A DNA stretch of 64,000 nucleotides, taken from NCBI RefSeq assembly GCF_026898135.2, contig NZ_CP114035.2:5373501-5437500 (forward strand), in the 5' to 3' direction. Below, piece after piece: positions 8,433 through 18,300 of the stretch; positions within the stretch are counted from its first letter, which is position 1, and the number at the start of each line of letters is the position of its first letter. The position numbers were made by a program, and so were the translations under genes. The stretch comes from Pseudomonas fortuita (GTDB lineage: Bacteria; Pseudomonadota; Gammaproteobacteria; Pseudomonadales; Pseudomonadaceae). Below the pieces are notes generated by a model. The model did no database searches. It had not been told where the DNA came from and saw only the letters and a program-made list of their open reading frames with translations.

Positions 8433-9313
8433 TGCGCGAAGCTGGCCTGGGCCGCCGGGTAGAAGGTGGCTGCCAGCGACTGCAAGGTCGATGGCAGGCG
8501 TGGGCCAAGCCCGCCTACCAGCAGCGTCGGGTCCAGTGACACCAGGCGTTTCTCACGCACAGCCCGCGAGGCAGCCAGCGCGGGGTTTTCTTTCAACAGC
8601 GCCTGCAAGGCCTGCTCATCGGCCAGCGCCCGGTCGGAAAACACGATCACATCCGGGTCCAGCGCCGCCAAGGCTTCGTTGGAGAAGTTCTTGTAGCCTT
8701 GATGTTCTGCCAGGTTGTGCCCACCCGCCTGGCCCAGCAGCCAGTCACCCGCAGTGCCCTGCCCGGCGATCAGCGGCTTGGCCCCGGCATGGCCGACCAG
8801 CAGTAGCACCCCAGGTGCCTTTTGCCCTGCCTGAGCCTGCTTGACCTTGGCCTGCACCGCCTCGATCTGCTGGTGGTAGCCCGCCGCCAACGCCGAAGCT
8901 TGCTGCTCTGCGCCAAGCAACTGCCCCAGATGCTTGAGGTTTTCATCCACCGCCGTCAGTTCGGCCTTGCTGGAGAACAACTCCACCTGCACACCGGCCT
9001 TGCGAATTTGCGCCAGTACCGGCGGCGGGCCCATTTCCTCGGTGCCCACCAGTACATCCGGGCGGAGGCTGAGAATGCCTTCAGCGGACAACTGCCGCTG
9101 GTAACCCACGCTGGGCAGTGATTTCAGCGATGCCGGGTGCTGGCTGGTGGTGTCCACACCGACAAGCCGCGCTTCGCCGCCCAATGCAGTTATCCACTCG
9201 CTCAGGGCGCCACCCGCGCTGACCCAGCGTTGCGGCAACTCGGCCGCCAGGGCCGTGGTGGAGAGCACAAGGCTTGCGCAGAGGGCGAGCAAGGCGACTG
9301 GACGGCGCATCAT
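8429..9313 (-). CDS. hmuT: Haem ABC importer, periplasmic haem-binding protein
   Basis: A periplasmic substrate-binding protein of about 294 residues. The frame opens further upstream, but two consecutive ATGs at 9313 and 9310 follow AAGGAA and begin a clear signal peptide (MRRPVALLALCASLVLS, cleavage near ALA-AE), so translation starts there. The mature part has the BtuF/HmuT-like fold motifs RWVSAGGALSEWITALG, LRPDVLVGTEEMGPPPVLAQI and LDPDVIVFSDRAL. It captures haem and delivers it to HmuU. It heads the operon hmuT-hmuU-hmuV-chaN; a Fur-like site lies just upstream. No hmuS/phuS or TonB-dependent receptor gene precedes it, unlike in P. aeruginosa. Confidence 0.92.
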   Translation of the reverse strand: MMRRPVALLALCASLVLSTTALAAELPQRWVSAGGALSEWITALGGEARLVGVDTTSQHPASLKSLPSVGYQRQLSAEGILSLRPDVLVGTEEMGPPPVLAQIRKAGVQVELFSSKAELTAVDENLKHLGQLLGAEQQASALAAGYHQQIEAVQAKVKQAQAGQKAPGVLLLVGHAGAKPLIAGQGTAGDWLLGQAGGHNLAEHQGYKNFSNEALAALDPDVIVFSDRALADEQALQALLKENPALAASRAVREKRLVSLDPTLLVGGLGPRLPSTLQSLAATFYPAAQASFAQ

Positions 9314-9403
9314 GGGGTTCCTTCTGAAGGCGAGCCGCGCGCCTTGTGGCGGGCGACAGAACTGCGCACCATAGGGGCCAGGCGCAGCGAATGCGGGCAA
9401 TTT

Positions 9404-9422
9404 GATAATTATTCGCATTGAC
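9404..9422. promoter_or_regulatory. Candidate Fur box between hmuT and the Rieske gene
   Basis: GATAATTATTCGCATTGAC matches about 13 of 19 positions of the Fur consensus and lies in the AT-rich stretch upstream of hmuT. It is well placed to control the haem operon and may also affect the divergent Rieske-protein gene. Confidence 0.7.
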
Positions 9423-9460
9423 GCGTCAAGTCATCATCTGTTTCATGAGTCGTCCTCGCC

Positions 9461-9778
9461 ATGCACTTGCTCTGTACCTCCCACACCCTGGCCGAAGGCC
9501 AAAGCCGCGCCTTCAGCGTAGACGGCCTCGAACTGTTCGGCGTGCGCCGCCAGGGCCAGGTGTACCTCTACCGCAACCGGTGCCCGCACCGCAGCATCCC
9601 GCTGAACTGGACGCAAGATGCCTTTCTCGATGACAGCGCCAGCCTCATCCACTGCGCCCACCATGGCGCGCTGTTCCTGATTGAAAGCGGCGAGTGCGTA
9701 GCCGGCCCTTGCGAGGGTGAGCAACTGCTGGCCCTGGGCTGTCACGAAGACAGCCAAGGCATCTGGCTCACGGCGTAA
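9461..9778 (+). CDS. Small Rieske-type [2Fe-2S] protein
   Basis: A 105-residue single-domain Rieske ferredoxin. The cluster ligands are visible as C-P-H ([11 protein letters not shown]) and C-A-H-H ([11 protein letters not shown]), spaced 19 residues apart, with the usual hydrophobic surroundings. Such proteins carry electrons for oxygenases or act as stand-alone redox proteins; no oxygenase is adjacent, so the partner is unknown. It is divergent from hmuT and its last 11 bases overlap the convergent sfsA gene. Sharing an intergenic region that contains a Fur-like site suggests, but does not show, iron-dependent expression. Confidence 0.86.
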   Translation: MHLLCTSHTLAEGQSRAFSVDGLELFGVRRQGQVYLYRNRCPHRSIPLNWTQDAFLDDSASLIHCAHHGALFLIESGECVAGPCEGEQLLALGCHEDSQGIWLTA

Positions 9779-10481
9779 GCAGCACCGGCAGGCGGCAATC
9801 AATAACAATGCCTTCGGCGCTCAGGCGGGTGCCGTAGGCCAGCACCTCCACCCCGTCCGCCACCGCCGCACGCAGGGCCTGGGCATAGGCTGCGTCGATT
9901 TCCTCAGCTGGGCGTACGGCATTGATGCCAGTCAGGTTCACGCAGTACAACTGCACCGCCCGCACGCCCTGCCGGGCCAGCTTCGCCAGCTCGCGCAGGT
10001 GCTTGGCACCGCGCTGTGTCACCGCATCGGGAAAAGCCGCGACCGTGCTGTCGGGGTAACCCAAGGTCACGCTCTTCACCTCGACATACGCAGGGGCACC
10101 GTCGAACTCCAGGCGAAAGTCGATGCGGCTGCTTTCCTCTCCGTACGCGACTTCGCGCTTGAGCGCGGTAAAACCGGCCAGTTCGGCGATGACGCCGGCC
10201 CGCAGTGCCTCTTCGACCAGCGCGTTAGCCCGCCCAGTGTTCACACAGGCCAGCCGCCCCTGTGGGGTTTCGCTGATTTCCCAGGTGCCTGGCAGTTTGC
10301 GCTTGGGGTCGTTGGAGCGGCTAAACCACACCTGCCCGCCTTCACGCATGCAATTGAGCATGGAACCGGTGTTCGGGCAGTGAATGGTCAGCTGTTCGCC
10401 GCTGGCCAGTTCGATGTCCGCCAGAAAGCGCTTGTAACGGCGCAGCAGGCGGCCCTGTTCGAGTGGGGGATAGAACTGCAT
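9768..10481 (-). CDS. sfsA: SfsA family protein (sugar fermentation stimulation protein homologue)
   Basis: A 237-residue protein matching the SfsA family: N-terminal [22 protein letters not shown] with an OB-like region, [11 protein letters not shown], and the nuclease-like SRIDFRLEF...[10 protein letters not shown] stretch with the PD-(D/E)XK-type E-V-K. SfsA was named for its effect on maltose metabolism in E. coli; structures suggest nucleic-acid binding or nuclease activity, and the true role remains open. Its start codon overlaps the stop of the upstream aminotransferase gene, so the pair is co-transcribed. Confidence 0.93.
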   Translation of the reverse strand: MQFYPPLEQGRLLRRYKRFLADIELASGEQLTIHCPNTGSMLNCMREGGQVWFSRSNDPKRKLPGTWEISETPQGRLACVNTGRANALVEEALRAGVIAELAGFTALKREVAYGEESSRIDFRLEFDGAPAYVEVKSVTLGYPDSTVAAFPDAVTQRGAKHLRELAKLARQGVRAVQLYCVNLTGINAVRPAEEIDAAYAQALRAAVADGVEVLAYGTRLSAEGIVIDCRLPVLLTP

Positions 10482-11653
10482 CAGCCTTGCCAGCTCCGCA
10501 GGCCACGGGCAATGCGCTGCACCGCCTCTTCCAGGCGCGGCAGGCTCTGGGTGTAGGCAAAGCGCACATGGTGCCCAGCCAGGTGACGGCCAAAGTCCAG
10601 GCCCGGCGTAAAGGCCACGTGCTCGGTTTCCAGAAAGTGCCGGCAGAAGGCAAACGCATCACCGCCAAAGGCACTGATATCGGCATACAGGTAAAACGCC
10701 CCCTGCGGCTCGACGGCTATGCGGAAGCCCAGTTCGCGCAGGGCGGGCAGCAGGTAGTCGCGGCGGCGGGCGAACTCGGCGCGGCGCTCCTCGAAAATGG
10801 CCAGGCTCTCGGGCTGGAAGCATGCCAGCGCGGCATGCTGGGCCATGCTCGGTGCACTGATGTACAGGTTCTGCGCCAGTTTCTCCAGGTCGGCCACTGC
10901 GCCGGGTGGGGCCACCAGCCAGCCAAGGCGCCAACCGGTCATGCCGTAATACTTGGAAAAACTATTCAGGACGAACGCCGAGTCGTCGACTTCCAGCACA
11001 CTTGGCGCGTCCATGCCATAGGTGAGGCCATGGTAGATCTCGTCCACCACCAGGTGGCCATGCCGCTCATGGGTGGCTTTGGCAAGGCTGGCCAACGCTT
11101 CGCGCCCCAGCACAGTACCAGTCGGGTTAGCCGGCGACGCGACCAGGGCACCGACCGTGTCCTTGTCCCAGTAACGTTCGACCAGGTCGGCGGTCAGCTG
11201 GTAGTTCACCTCCGGGCCCACCGGCACCAGCTGCGCCCCGCCCTCGACCAGGCGCAGGAAGTGGCGATTGCACGGGTAACCCGGGTCGGCCAGCAGCCAG
11301 TGCTTGCCCGGGTCGACCAGCAGACTGCTGGCCAGCAGCAGCGCGCCAGAACCACCTGGGGTAATCAGGATGCGCTGCGGGTCGATATTCAGGCCATAAC
11401 GCTGGCCATAAAAGCCGGCGATCGCTTCACGCAGTGCCGGCAGGCCGCGTGCAGCGGTGTAGCGGGTGTGCCCGGCAGCCAGCGCGGCCTGGCCGGCGGC
11501 GACGATCGGTGCGGCCGTGGTGAAGTCCGGCTCGCCGATTTCCAGGTGGATCACGTCGTGCCCGGCCGCCTGCAGCTCGTTGGCCCGGGCCAGCAGCGCC
11601 ATGACGTGGAAGGGTTCGATGGCGCGGCTGCGCGCACTGTAGGGGTGGGCCAT
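10481..11653 (-). CDS. Pyridoxal-phosphate-dependent aminotransferase (class I/II)
   Basis: A 390-residue fold-type I aminotransferase. The PLP lysine lies in [18 protein letters not shown]. The other landmarks are [10 protein letters not shown] (Asn that contacts PLP), [11 protein letters not shown] (Asp-Tyr pair) and the C-terminal [10 protein letters not shown] with the carboxylate-binding Arg. The enzyme moves amino groups between an amino acid and a 2-oxo acid in the cytosol; the substrate cannot be told from sequence alone. It is the first gene of a two-gene unit with sfsA and is divergent from dksA. Confidence 0.9.
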   Translation of the reverse strand: MAHPYSARSRAIEPFHVMALLARANELQAAGHDVIHLEIGEPDFTTAAPIVAAGQAALAAGHTRYTAARGLPALREAIAGFYGQRYGLNIDPQRILITPGGSGALLLASSLLVDPGKHWLLADPGYPCNRHFLRLVEGGAQLVPVGPEVNYQLTADLVERYWDKDTVGALVASPANPTGTVLGREALASLAKATHERHGHLVVDEIYHGLTYGMDAPSVLEVDDSAFVLNSFSKYYGMTGWRLGWLVAPPGAVADLEKLAQNLYISAPSMAQHAALACFQPESLAIFEERRAEFARRRDYLLPALRELGFRIAVEPQGAFYLYADISAFGGDAFAFCRHFLETEHVAFTPGLDFGRHLAGHHVRFAYTQSLPRLEEAVQRIARGLRSWQG

Positions 11654-11863
11654 GACCTTCTCTCAATTGGGTCTAAACTGGAGATTCTACCTCTGCACGC
11701 CAACGAACGTACGGCTCGCGCCGATGTCAATAAGCAGGATCGGGCGGGGTAGCGCACCCCCGATCTATCTGGTAAGTTCGGCGGCTCGCAGTCGCAGGGC
11801 CGGCGGTCGCCGGGGATGGAGCATCCTGCGCATTGGATCAGATGAGTGAGAGGCGGTCTATTC
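11654..11863. other. Divergent intergenic region between the aminotransferase gene and dksA
   Basis: This 210-base gap must hold promoters for both genes. I see a hairpin-forming stretch around 11735-11752 (CGGGGT-agcgc-ACCCCCG), but no -35/-10 pair convincing enough to name. No additional gene is apparent. Confidence 0.45.
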
Positions 11864-12307
11864 ATGTCCACCGTAGAAAAGCAAAAAACCGGAACCATGT
11901 ACGGTGTCGAGCCCTATAAAGAGACCAAGGGCGAAGAGTACATGGGTGAGCCCATGAAGAAGCACTTCACCAAGCTTCTCAATGCCTGGAAAGGCGAGCT
12001 CATGCACAGTGTGGATCGCACCGTAGACCACATGAAGGATGAAGCTGCGAACTTCCCGGACCCGGCCGACCGTGCCAGCCAGGAAGAAGAATTTGCTCTT
12101 GAGCTGCGCAACCGTGACCGCGAGCGCAAGCTGATCAAGAAAATCGACAAGACCCTGCAGAAGATCCAGGACGAAGAGTACGGCTGGTGTGATTCCTGCG
12201 GCATCGAGATCGGCCTGCGCCGTCTGGAAGCCCGTCCGACCGCAGACCTGTGTTTCGACTGCAAGGAAATTGCCGAGAAAAAGGAAAAAACGGTCGGTAA
12301 AGGCTGA
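11864..12307 (+). CDS. dksA: RNA polymerase-binding transcription factor DksA
   Basis: A 147-residue protein. ATG at 11864 (MSTVEKQK) is chosen over the frame-opening ATG six codons earlier because it gives the standard pseudomonad N-terminus. The coiled coil (about residues 35-105) carries the D-P-A-D loop in FPDPADRASQEEE that reaches the secondary channel of RNA polymerase. The zinc finger is complete, with Cys109, Cys112, Cys130 and Cys133. With ppGpp, DksA lowers rRNA transcription and raises amino-acid biosynthetic promoters. gluQ follows, as in most gammaproteobacteria, although a terminator-like hairpin stands between them. Confidence 0.97.
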   Translation: MSTVEKQKTGTMYGVEPYKETKGEEYMGEPMKKHFTKLLNAWKGELMHSVDRTVDHMKDEAANFPDPADRASQEEEFALELRNRDRERKLIKKIDKTLQKIQDEEYGWCDSCGIEIGLRRLEARPTADLCFDCKEIAEKKEKTVGKG

Positions 12308-12322
12308 CCTTTCTTCCACCTG

Positions 12323-12350
12323 AACGGGGCGCTTCATGCGCCCCGTTTCA
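12323..12350 (+). terminator. Terminator between dksA and gluQ
   Basis: AACGGGGCGC and GCGCCCCGTT form a ten-base-pair stem with the loop TTCAT, followed by TCATTTAT. The T-rich tail is imperfect, so some read-through into gluQ is likely, as reported for dksA-gluQ in other bacteria. Confidence 0.8.
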
Positions 12351-12369
12351 TTTATATGCCCAGCCTGAC

Positions 12370-13257
12370 ATGACCGACTCCAGCTACATCGGGCGCTTCG
12401 CCCCCACCCCCAGCGGCTTTTTGCACTTCGGCTCGCTGGTCGCCGCCCTGGCCTCCTGGCTCGACGCCCGCGCCGTGAACGGCCGCTGGTTGCTGCGCAT
12501 GGAAGACACCGACCCACCCCGGGAAATGCCCGGTGCCCGTGATGCCATCCTGCAAACCCTGGAGCGTTACGCGCTGGAATGGGATGGCGAGGTCGTGTTC
12601 CAGAGCCAGCGGCACGACGCCTATGCCGCGGTCGTCGACCGCCTGTTCAACCTGGGCCTGGCCTATGCCTGTACCTGCTCGCGCAAGCAGCTGGAGGGCT
12701 ACAACGGCATTTACCCAGGCCTGTGCCGCAATGCCGGCCATGCCCGTGAAGGTGCGGCGATCCGCTTGCGCGTGCCAGAGCTGATCTACCGCTTTACCGA
12801 CCGGGTGCAGGGCGAGTACCAGCAACACCTGGGGCGTGAGGTAGGCGACTTTGTCATCCAGCGCCGCGACGGGCTGTATGCGTACCAGCTGGCGGTGGTG
12901 CTGGACGATGCCTGGCAGGGTGTTACCGACATCGTGCGCGGCGCCGACCTGCTCGACAACACCCCGCGGCAGCTGTACCTGCAGGAGCTGCTGGGCTTCT
13001 CACAGCCGCGCTATCTGCATATTCCGCTGATCGTGCAGCCGGATGGGCACAAGCTGGGCAAGTCGTACCGGTCGCCACCCCTGCAGGCTGAGCAGGCTAC
13101 ACCGCTGCTGTTGCGGGCATTGCGGGCGCTGGGGCAAGAAACAGACCCCGATTTACTACTGGCTACGCCGGCTGAAGTGTTGGCGATAGCCCGCAAGCAG
13201 TGGCGGCCGGAGGCGATCGCGCAGCGGACCACGGTGCCTGAGGCTGATTTGCGCTGA
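12370..13257 (+). CDS. gluQ: Glutamyl-Q tRNA(Asp) synthetase
   Basis: A 295-residue truncated glutamyl-tRNA synthetase paralogue, which attaches glutamate to queuosine in tRNA(Asp). The class I HIGH-like motif is in RFAPTPSGFLHFGSLVAAL, followed by LLRMEDTDPPREMPGA. A zinc-binding Cys set is visible (YACTCSRKQL, then LCRNAGH). The KMSKS-like motif is KLGKSYRSP, and the anticodon-binding domain is absent, as expected for the family. It lies directly downstream of dksA. A fragment of a REP-like sequence follows the stop. Confidence 0.95.
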   Translation: MTDSSYIGRFAPTPSGFLHFGSLVAALASWLDARAVNGRWLLRMEDTDPPREMPGARDAILQTLERYALEWDGEVVFQSQRHDAYAAVVDRLFNLGLAYACTCSRKQLEGYNGIYPGLCRNAGHAREGAAIRLRVPELIYRFTDRVQGEYQQHLGREVGDFVIQRRDGLYAYQLAVVLDDAWQGVTDIVRGADLLDNTPRQLYLQELLGFSQPRYLHIPLIVQPDGHKLGKSYRSPPLQAEQATPLLLRALRALGQETDPDLLLATPAEVLAIARKQWRPEAIAQRTTVPEADLR

Positions 13258-13322
13258 GGCAGGCCCGGCGCTTTCGCGGGCAAACCAACCCTCAATAACA
13301 AAAGCCCAATAATTTCAAACCC

Positions 13323-13352
13323 TTGGCTAACGCAATGGATTCCCGCTAGCAT
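13323..13352 (+). promoter_or_regulatory. Candidate promoter of cbrX-cbrA
   Basis: TTGGCT at 13323-13328 and TAGCAT at 13347-13352 are separated by 18 bases, about 60 bases upstream of the cbrX start codon. Both hexamers are imperfect. Confidence 0.45.
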
Positions 13353-13414
13353 CCCCCCAGTCATTTGCGCCAATAATAAGTCCAAGCCCGCAGCGCCCAA
13401 CCATCGAGGCCAGC

Positions 13415-13591
13415 ATGTACATCTATCGTTTGGTCCTGCTTCTGGTCGTGGGGATCTACCTGTTCTCCCCGGCCATCATGGACTGGTGGATCGAACCGAC
13501 CGGAGCCTGGTACCGCCCGTACCTGCTCTGGCTGATCCTGATCGTCGTCACCTTCATCCTGCAGAGCCAACGAGATGCCGATGAGCTTTAG
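13415..13591 (+). CDS. cbrX: Small membrane protein CbrX overlapping cbrA
   Basis: A 58-residue protein (MYIYRLVLLLVVGIYLFSPA at the N-terminus) with two hydrophobic segments at about residues 4-22 and 35-50 and an acidic C-terminus (RDADEL). GAGG lies five bases upstream of the ATG. Its last 17 bases overlap the start of cbrA in another frame, which implies translational coupling. P. putida has been reported to carry such a small gene, cbrX, whose translation aids that of cbrA. The sequence supports a real membrane protein, but whether the peptide itself acts on CbrA or only its translation matters cannot be read from the DNA. Confidence 0.85.
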   Translation: MYIYRLVLLLVVGIYLFSPAIMDWWIEPTGAWYRPYLLWLILIVVTFILQSQRDADEL

Positions 13592-16550
13592 CCTGACCCA
13601 GATGATCCTGATCAGCGCCGGGTACCTCATGGTGCTGTTTGGCGTGGCCTGGATCAGCGAGCGCGGGTTGATCCCGCGTTCGATCATTCGCCACCCCCTC
13701 ACCTACACCCTGTCGCTGGGCGTGTATGCCAGTGCCTGGGCCTTTTATGGCTCGGTGGGCCTGGCCTACCAGTACGGCTATGGCTTCCTGGCCTGTTACC
13801 TGGGGGTATCCGGCGCATTCCTGCTGGCACCGGTGTTGCTCTACCCGATCCTCAAGATCACCCGCACCTACCAGCTTTCATCGCTGGCCGACCTGCTGGC
13901 GTTCCGCTTTCGCAGCACCTGGGCCGGCGCATTGACCACCATCATCATGCTGATAGGTGTGTTGCCCTTGCTGGCGCTGCAGATACAGGCGGTGGCCGAC
14001 TCGATCAGCATCCTCACCGGTGAGCCGGTCAAGGCCAGGGTAGCCTTTGCGTTCTGTACGCTGATCATTCTGTTCACCATCTTCTTCGGCTCGCGACACA
14101 TTGCCACGCGCGAAAAACACGAAGGGCTGGTGTTCGCCATCGCCTTCGAGTCGGTGATCAAGCTGCTGGCCTTGGGCGGCATAGGCCTTTACGCCCTGTA
14201 CGGCGTATTCGGCGGCCCGCACGAGCTGGAGGTCTGGCTACTGCAGAACCAGACCGCCCTGGCCGCCCTGCACACCCCGCTGCAGGAAGGCCCATGGCGC
14301 ACCCTGCTGCTGGTGTTCTTCGCCTCGGCCATCGTCATGCCGCACATGTACCACATGGCCTTCACCGAAAACCTCAACCCGCGCTCGCTGGTCAGTGCCA
14401 GCTGGGGCCTGCCGCTGTTCCTGCTGCTGATGAGCCTGGCCGTGCCGCTGGTGCTGTGGGCCGGCCTGCGCCTGGGCGCCAGCACCAACCCCGAGTACTT
14501 CACCCTGGGCCTGGGGATTGCCGCCAACAACGAAGCACTGGCGCTGCTGGCCTACATCGGCGGCTTGTCAGCCGCCAGCGGCCTGATCATCGTCACCACC
14601 CTGGCACTGTCGGGCATGGCCCTCAACCACCTGGTGCTGCCCCTGTACCAGCCCCCGGCCGAAGGCAACATCTACCGTTGGCTGAAGTGGACCCGTCGCG
14701 CGCTGATCGTCGCCATCATTACCGCCGGCTTCATGTTCTACCTGACCCAGAACAACCACCAGAGCCTGGCCAACCTGGGCATCGTCGCCTTCGTCGCCAC
14801 CCTGCAGTTCCTGCCGGGCGTACTATCGGTGCTGTACTGGCCCACCGCCAACCGGCGCGGCTTCATCGCCGGGTTGCTGGCCGGCACCCTGGTGTGGATG
14901 GTGACCATGCTGCTGCCGCTGCTGGGCAACCTGCAGGGCTTCTATATACCGCTGCTGGACATGATCTATGTGCTGGACGATACCAGCTGGCACATGGCGG
15001 CCATTGCCTCGCTGGCGGCCAACGTTTTGCTGTTCACCCTGATCTCGCTGTTCACCAACGCCAGCAGCGAAGAAGTCAGCGCGGCAGAAGCCTGCGCCGT
15101 GGACAACGTACGCCGCCCGCAGCGCCGCGAGTTGCACGCCGCCTCGCCGCAGGAGTTTGCCACCCAACTGGCCAAGCCGCTGGGTGCCAAGGCTGCACAA
15201 AAAGAAGTGGAGCAGGCCCTGCGTGACCTCTACTTACCGTTCGACGAGCGCCGCCCCTACGCCTTGCGCCGCCTGCGCGACCGCATCGAGGCCAACCTGT
15301 CCGGCCTGATGGGCCCGAGCGTGGCCCAGGACATGGTCGAAACCTTCCTGCCCTACAAGTCCGGTAACGAAAACTATGTGACCGAAGACATCCATTTCAT
15401 CGAAAGCCGCCTGGAAGACTACCACTCGCGCCTGACCGGCCTGGCCGCCGAGCTCGACGCCCTGCGCCGCTACCATCGCCAGACCCTGCAAGAGCTGCCC
15501 ATGGGCGTGTGTTCGCTGGCCAAGGACCAGGAAATCCTGATGTGGAACAAGGCCATGGAAGAGCTCACCGGCATCGCCGCCAAGCACGTGGTCGGCTCGC
15601 GTCTGCTCACCATCGACGAGCCCTGGCGCGGCCTGCTGCAAGGCTTCATCAACCTGCCCGACGAGCACTTGCACAAGCAGCGCCTGGCACTGGACGGGCA
15701 ACCGCGCTGGCTGAACCTGCACAAGGCAGCCATTGACGAGCCCCTGGCACCCGGTAACAGCGGCCTTGTGCTGTTGGTGGAAGACCTTACCGAAACCCAG
15801 GCACTGGAAGACAAGCTGGTGCACTCCGAGCGCCTGGCCAGCATTGGGCGCCTGGCCGCCGGCGTGGCCCACGAAATCGGCAACCCGATAACCGGCATCG
15901 CCTGCCTGGCGCAAAACCTGCGCGAGGAACGCGAGGGCGATGGCGAAATCATCGAGCTATCCAGCCAGATCCTCGACCAGACCAAGCGGGTGTCGCGCAT
16001 CGTCCAGTCATTGATGAGCTTCGCCCATGCCGGCGGCAGCCACCAGAACAGCGAAGAACCGGTGTGCCTGGCCGAAGTGGCGCAGGACGCCATCGGTCTG
16101 CTGGCCTTGAACCGGCGCAATTTCGAAGTCCAGTTCTTCAACCTCTGCAACCCCGACCATTGGGCCGAAGGGGACCCGCAGCGCCTGGCCCAGGTGCTGA
16201 TCAACCTGCTCTCCAACGCCCGCGACGCATCAAAGCCCGGCAGTGCCGTGCGCGTGCGCACCGAGGTCAGCGAACACACCGTCGACCTGATCGTCGAGGA
16301 CGAGGGCAGCGGGATACCGAAGAACATCATGGACCGCCTGTTCGAGCCCTTCTTCACCACCAAGGACCCTGGCGAGGGAACCGGACTGGGGCTCGCTCTG
16401 GTCTATTCCATCGTGGAAGAGCATTATGGGCAAATCACCATCGACAGCCCGGCCGATATCGAACGGCAACGTGGCACCCGGATCCGCGTGACCCTGCCCC
16501 GGCATGTCGTAGCGACGTCCCCTGAAATTCGAGACCGTCGAGAGAATTGA
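13575..16550 (+). CDS. cbrA: Sensor histidine kinase CbrA with a solute-symporter-like input domain
   Basis: A 991-residue sensor. The first 490 residues contain about 13 hydrophobic segments resembling the sodium/solute symporter family ([23 protein letters not shown] and later segments). A linker follows, then a PAS-like region near residues 640-730 ([20 protein letters not shown]), the HisKA box with His766 ([12 protein letters not shown]) and the ATPase N, G1 and G2 boxes ([25 protein letters not shown]). CbrA phosphorylates CbrB to control carbon/nitrogen source use, and the symporter-like part can transport histidine in Pseudomonas. A second in-frame ATG lies two codons after the chosen start. 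cbrB follows after four bases. Confidence 0.96.
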   Translation: MPMSFSLTQMILISAGYLMVLFGVAWISERGLIPRSIIRHPLTYTLSLGVYASAWAFYGSVGLAYQYGYGFLACYLGVSGAFLLAPVLLYPILKITRTYQLSSLADLLAFRFRSTWAGALTTIIMLIGVLPLLALQIQAVADSISILTGEPVKARVAFAFCTLIILFTIFFGSRHIATREKHEGLVFAIAFESVIKLLALGGIGLYALYGVFGGPHELEVWLLQNQTALAALHTPLQEGPWRTLLLVFFASAIVMPHMYHMAFTENLNPRSLVSASWGLPLFLLLMSLAVPLVLWAGLRLGASTNPEYFTLGLGIAANNEALALLAYIGGLSAASGLIIVTTLALSGMALNHLVLPLYQPPAEGNIYRWLKWTRRALIVAIITAGFMFYLTQNNHQSLANLGIVAFVATLQFLPGVLSVLYWPTANRRGFIAGLLAGTLVWMVTMLLPLLGNLQGFYIPLLDMIYVLDDTSWHMAAIASLAANVLLFTLISLFTNASSEEVSAAEACAVDNVRRPQRRELHAASPQEFATQLAKPLGAKAAQKEVEQALRDLYLPFDERRPYALRRLRDRIEANLSGLMGPSVAQDMVETFLPYKSGNENYVTEDIHFIESRLEDYHSRLTGLAAELDALRRYHRQTLQELPMGVCSLAKDQEILMWNKAMEELTGIAAKHVVGSRLLTIDEPWRGLLQGFINLPDEHLHKQRLALDGQPRWLNLHKAAIDEPLAPGNSGLVLLVEDLTETQALEDKLVHSERLASIGRLAAGVAHEIGNPITGIACLAQNLREEREGDGEIIELSSQILDQTKRVSRIVQSLMSFAHAGGSHQNSEEPVCLAEVAQDAIGLLALNRRNFEVQFFNLCNPDHWAEGDPQRLAQVLINLLSNARDASKPGSAVRVRTEVSEHTVDLIVEDEGSGIPKNIMDRLFEPFFTTKDPGEGTGLGLALVYSIVEEHYGQITIDSPADIERQRGTRIRVTLPRHVVATSPEIRDRREN

Positions 16551-16554
16551 ATCA

Positions 16555-18000
16555 ATGCCGCATATTCTGATCGTCGAAGACGAAACCATCATCCGCTCGG
16601 CCTTGCGTCGCCTGCTCGAGCGGAACCAGTACCAAGTCAGCGAAGCCGGCTCGGTGCAGGAAGCCCAGGAACGCTTCAGCATTGCCACCTTCGACCTGAT
16701 CGTCAGCGACCTGCGCCTGCCAGGCGCACCCGGTACCGAGCTGATCAAGCTTGGTCAGGGCACCCCGGTGCTGATCATGACCAGTTACGCCAGCCTGCGC
16801 TCGGCGGTAGACTCGATGAAAATGGGCGCGGTGGACTACATCGCCAAGCCATTCGACCACGACGAGATGCTGCAGGCCGTGGCGCGTATCCTGCGCGACC
16901 GGCAGAACACCCCGGCCGCCGCACCGGCTGCCGAGCCACGCGCCGCCAATGGCAAGGCCGCCCCGGCCGACAAAGGCAGCGCGGCTGCGGCCAATGGCGA
17001 AATCGGCATCATCGGCTCGTGCCCGCCGATGCAGGACATGTACAGCAAGATCCGCAAGGTTGCGCCCACCGACTCCAACGTGCTGATCCAGGGTGAATCG
17101 GGTACCGGTAAAGAGCTGGTGGCCCGCGCCCTGCACAACCTGTCGCGCCGCGCCAAGGCACCGATGATCTCGGTGAACTGCGCAGCCATCCCCGAGACAC
17201 TGATCGAGTCCGAACTGTTCGGTCACGAAAAAGGCGCGTTCACTGGCGCCAGCGCCGGGCGTGCGGGCCTGGTAGAAGCCGCCGACGGCGGCACGCTGTT
17301 CCTCGACGAAATCGGCGAACTGCCGCTGGAAGCCCAGGCCCGCCTGCTGCGCGTGCTGCAGGAAGGCGAGATTCGCCGGGTGGGTTCGGTGCAATCGCAA
17401 AAGGTCGATGTGCGCCTGATCGCCGCGACCCACCGCGACCTGAAGAACCTGGCCAAGGCCGGCCAGTTCCGCGAAGACCTTTACTACCGCCTGCACGTGA
17501 TCGCCCTGAAACTGCCTGCCCTGCGCGAGCGCGGCAGCGACGTCAACGAAATCGCCAGCGCCTTCCTGGCGCGCCAGAGCGCGCGTATCGGCCGCGACGA
17601 CCTGCACTTCTCGGCCGAAGCCGAGCAAGCCATTCGTCACTACAGCTGGCCGGGTAACGTGCGAGAGCTGGAAAACGCAGTGGAGCGCGCGGTGATCCTC
17701 AGCGAGAGCGCGGAAATTTCTGCCGAACTGCTGGGCATCGACATCGAGCTGAGCGACCTGGAAGAGGACGAGATCCTCAACAACGCCCTGGTGGTGGCCA
17801 GCGCTGCCAATGCCAGCCACGAGCCGACCGAGGACCTGTCGCTGGAAGACTACTTCCAGCACTTCGTACTCGAGCATCAGGACCACATGACCGAGACCGA
17901 ACTGGCACGCAAGCTTGGCGTCAGCCGCAAGTGCCTGTGGGAACGCCGCCAGCGCCTGGGCATTCCACGGCGCAAGAGCAACGCTACCAGCGATAATTGA
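16555..18000 (+). CDS. cbrB: NtrC-family response regulator CbrB
   Basis: A 481-residue sigma54-dependent activator. The receiver domain has phospho-acceptor Asp52 (IVSDLRLPG) and acidic pocket VEDE near residue 8. An Ala/Pro-rich linker leads to the AAA+ domain with Walker A GESGTGKE near residue 180, the sigma54-contact motif GAFTGA at residues 227-232 and Walker [12 protein letters not shown] Fis-type HTH is at the C-terminus ([20 protein letters not shown]). It activates the crcZ promoter located 450 bases downstream and other genes for use of amino acids and poor carbon sources. Confidence 0.97.
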   Translation: MPHILIVEDETIIRSALRRLLERNQYQVSEAGSVQEAQERFSIATFDLIVSDLRLPGAPGTELIKLGQGTPVLIMTSYASLRSAVDSMKMGAVDYIAKPFDHDEMLQAVARILRDRQNTPAAAPAAEPRAANGKAAPADKGSAAAANGEIGIIGSCPPMQDMYSKIRKVAPTDSNVLIQGESGTGKELVARALHNLSRRAKAPMISVNCAAIPETLIESELFGHEKGAFTGASAGRAGLVEAADGGTLFLDEIGELPLEAQARLLRVLQEGEIRRVGSVQSQKVDVRLIAATHRDLKNLAKAGQFREDLYYRLHVIALKLPALRERGSDVNEIASAFLARQSARIGRDDLHFSAEAEQAIRHYSWPGNVRELENAVERAVILSESAEISAELLGIDIELSDLEEDEILNNALVVASAANASHEPTEDLSLEDYFQHFVLEHQDHMTETELARKLGVSRKCLWERRQRLGIPRRKSNATSDN

Positions 18001-18027
18001 GTTCGGCACAGCATTGTTGTCGCCTTC

Positions 18028-18250
18028 GAGATCGAGCGCCGCCCGCGCGGCGCTTCGCGGGGCAAGCCCGCTCCCACATCTGTTTCGGGCCAAGATCTCC
18101 TGCCACCATTGGCCCGCGGCCCCTTGCTGCACGACGTGATTGAGTGGAACAACAGAGGGGCGAGCTCCGATGCCTCAGGATTGATTGGCCCGAAACAAAT
18201 GTGGGAGCGGGCTTGCCCCGCGAAGCGCCGCGCGGGCGGCGCTCGATCTC
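18028..18250. repeat. Large inverted repeat (REPIN-like) between cbrB and crcZ
   Basis: Two 66-base arms at 18028-18093 and 18185-18250 are reverse complements with, by my reading, one mismatch, separated by 91 bases. Each arm contains the REP core GGCAAGCCCGCTCCCACA preceded by a very GC-rich extension. It can form a long hairpin in transcripts reading out of cbrB and is the largest palindrome in the window. Confidence 0.9.
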
Positions 18251-18300
18251 ACAGGCGCTGAACGGGGTGTGGCGAACACATCTGGCCCGGAAACACCCCA

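Noticed and set aside
16552..18132. A 526-codon frame opposite cbrB
   Set aside because: It is antisense to all conserved cbrB motifs and encodes no known domain.
18028..18250. The long inverted repeat considered as insertion-sequence ends
   Set aside because: Only 91 bases lie between the arms, too few for a transposase, and the arms contain the REP core.
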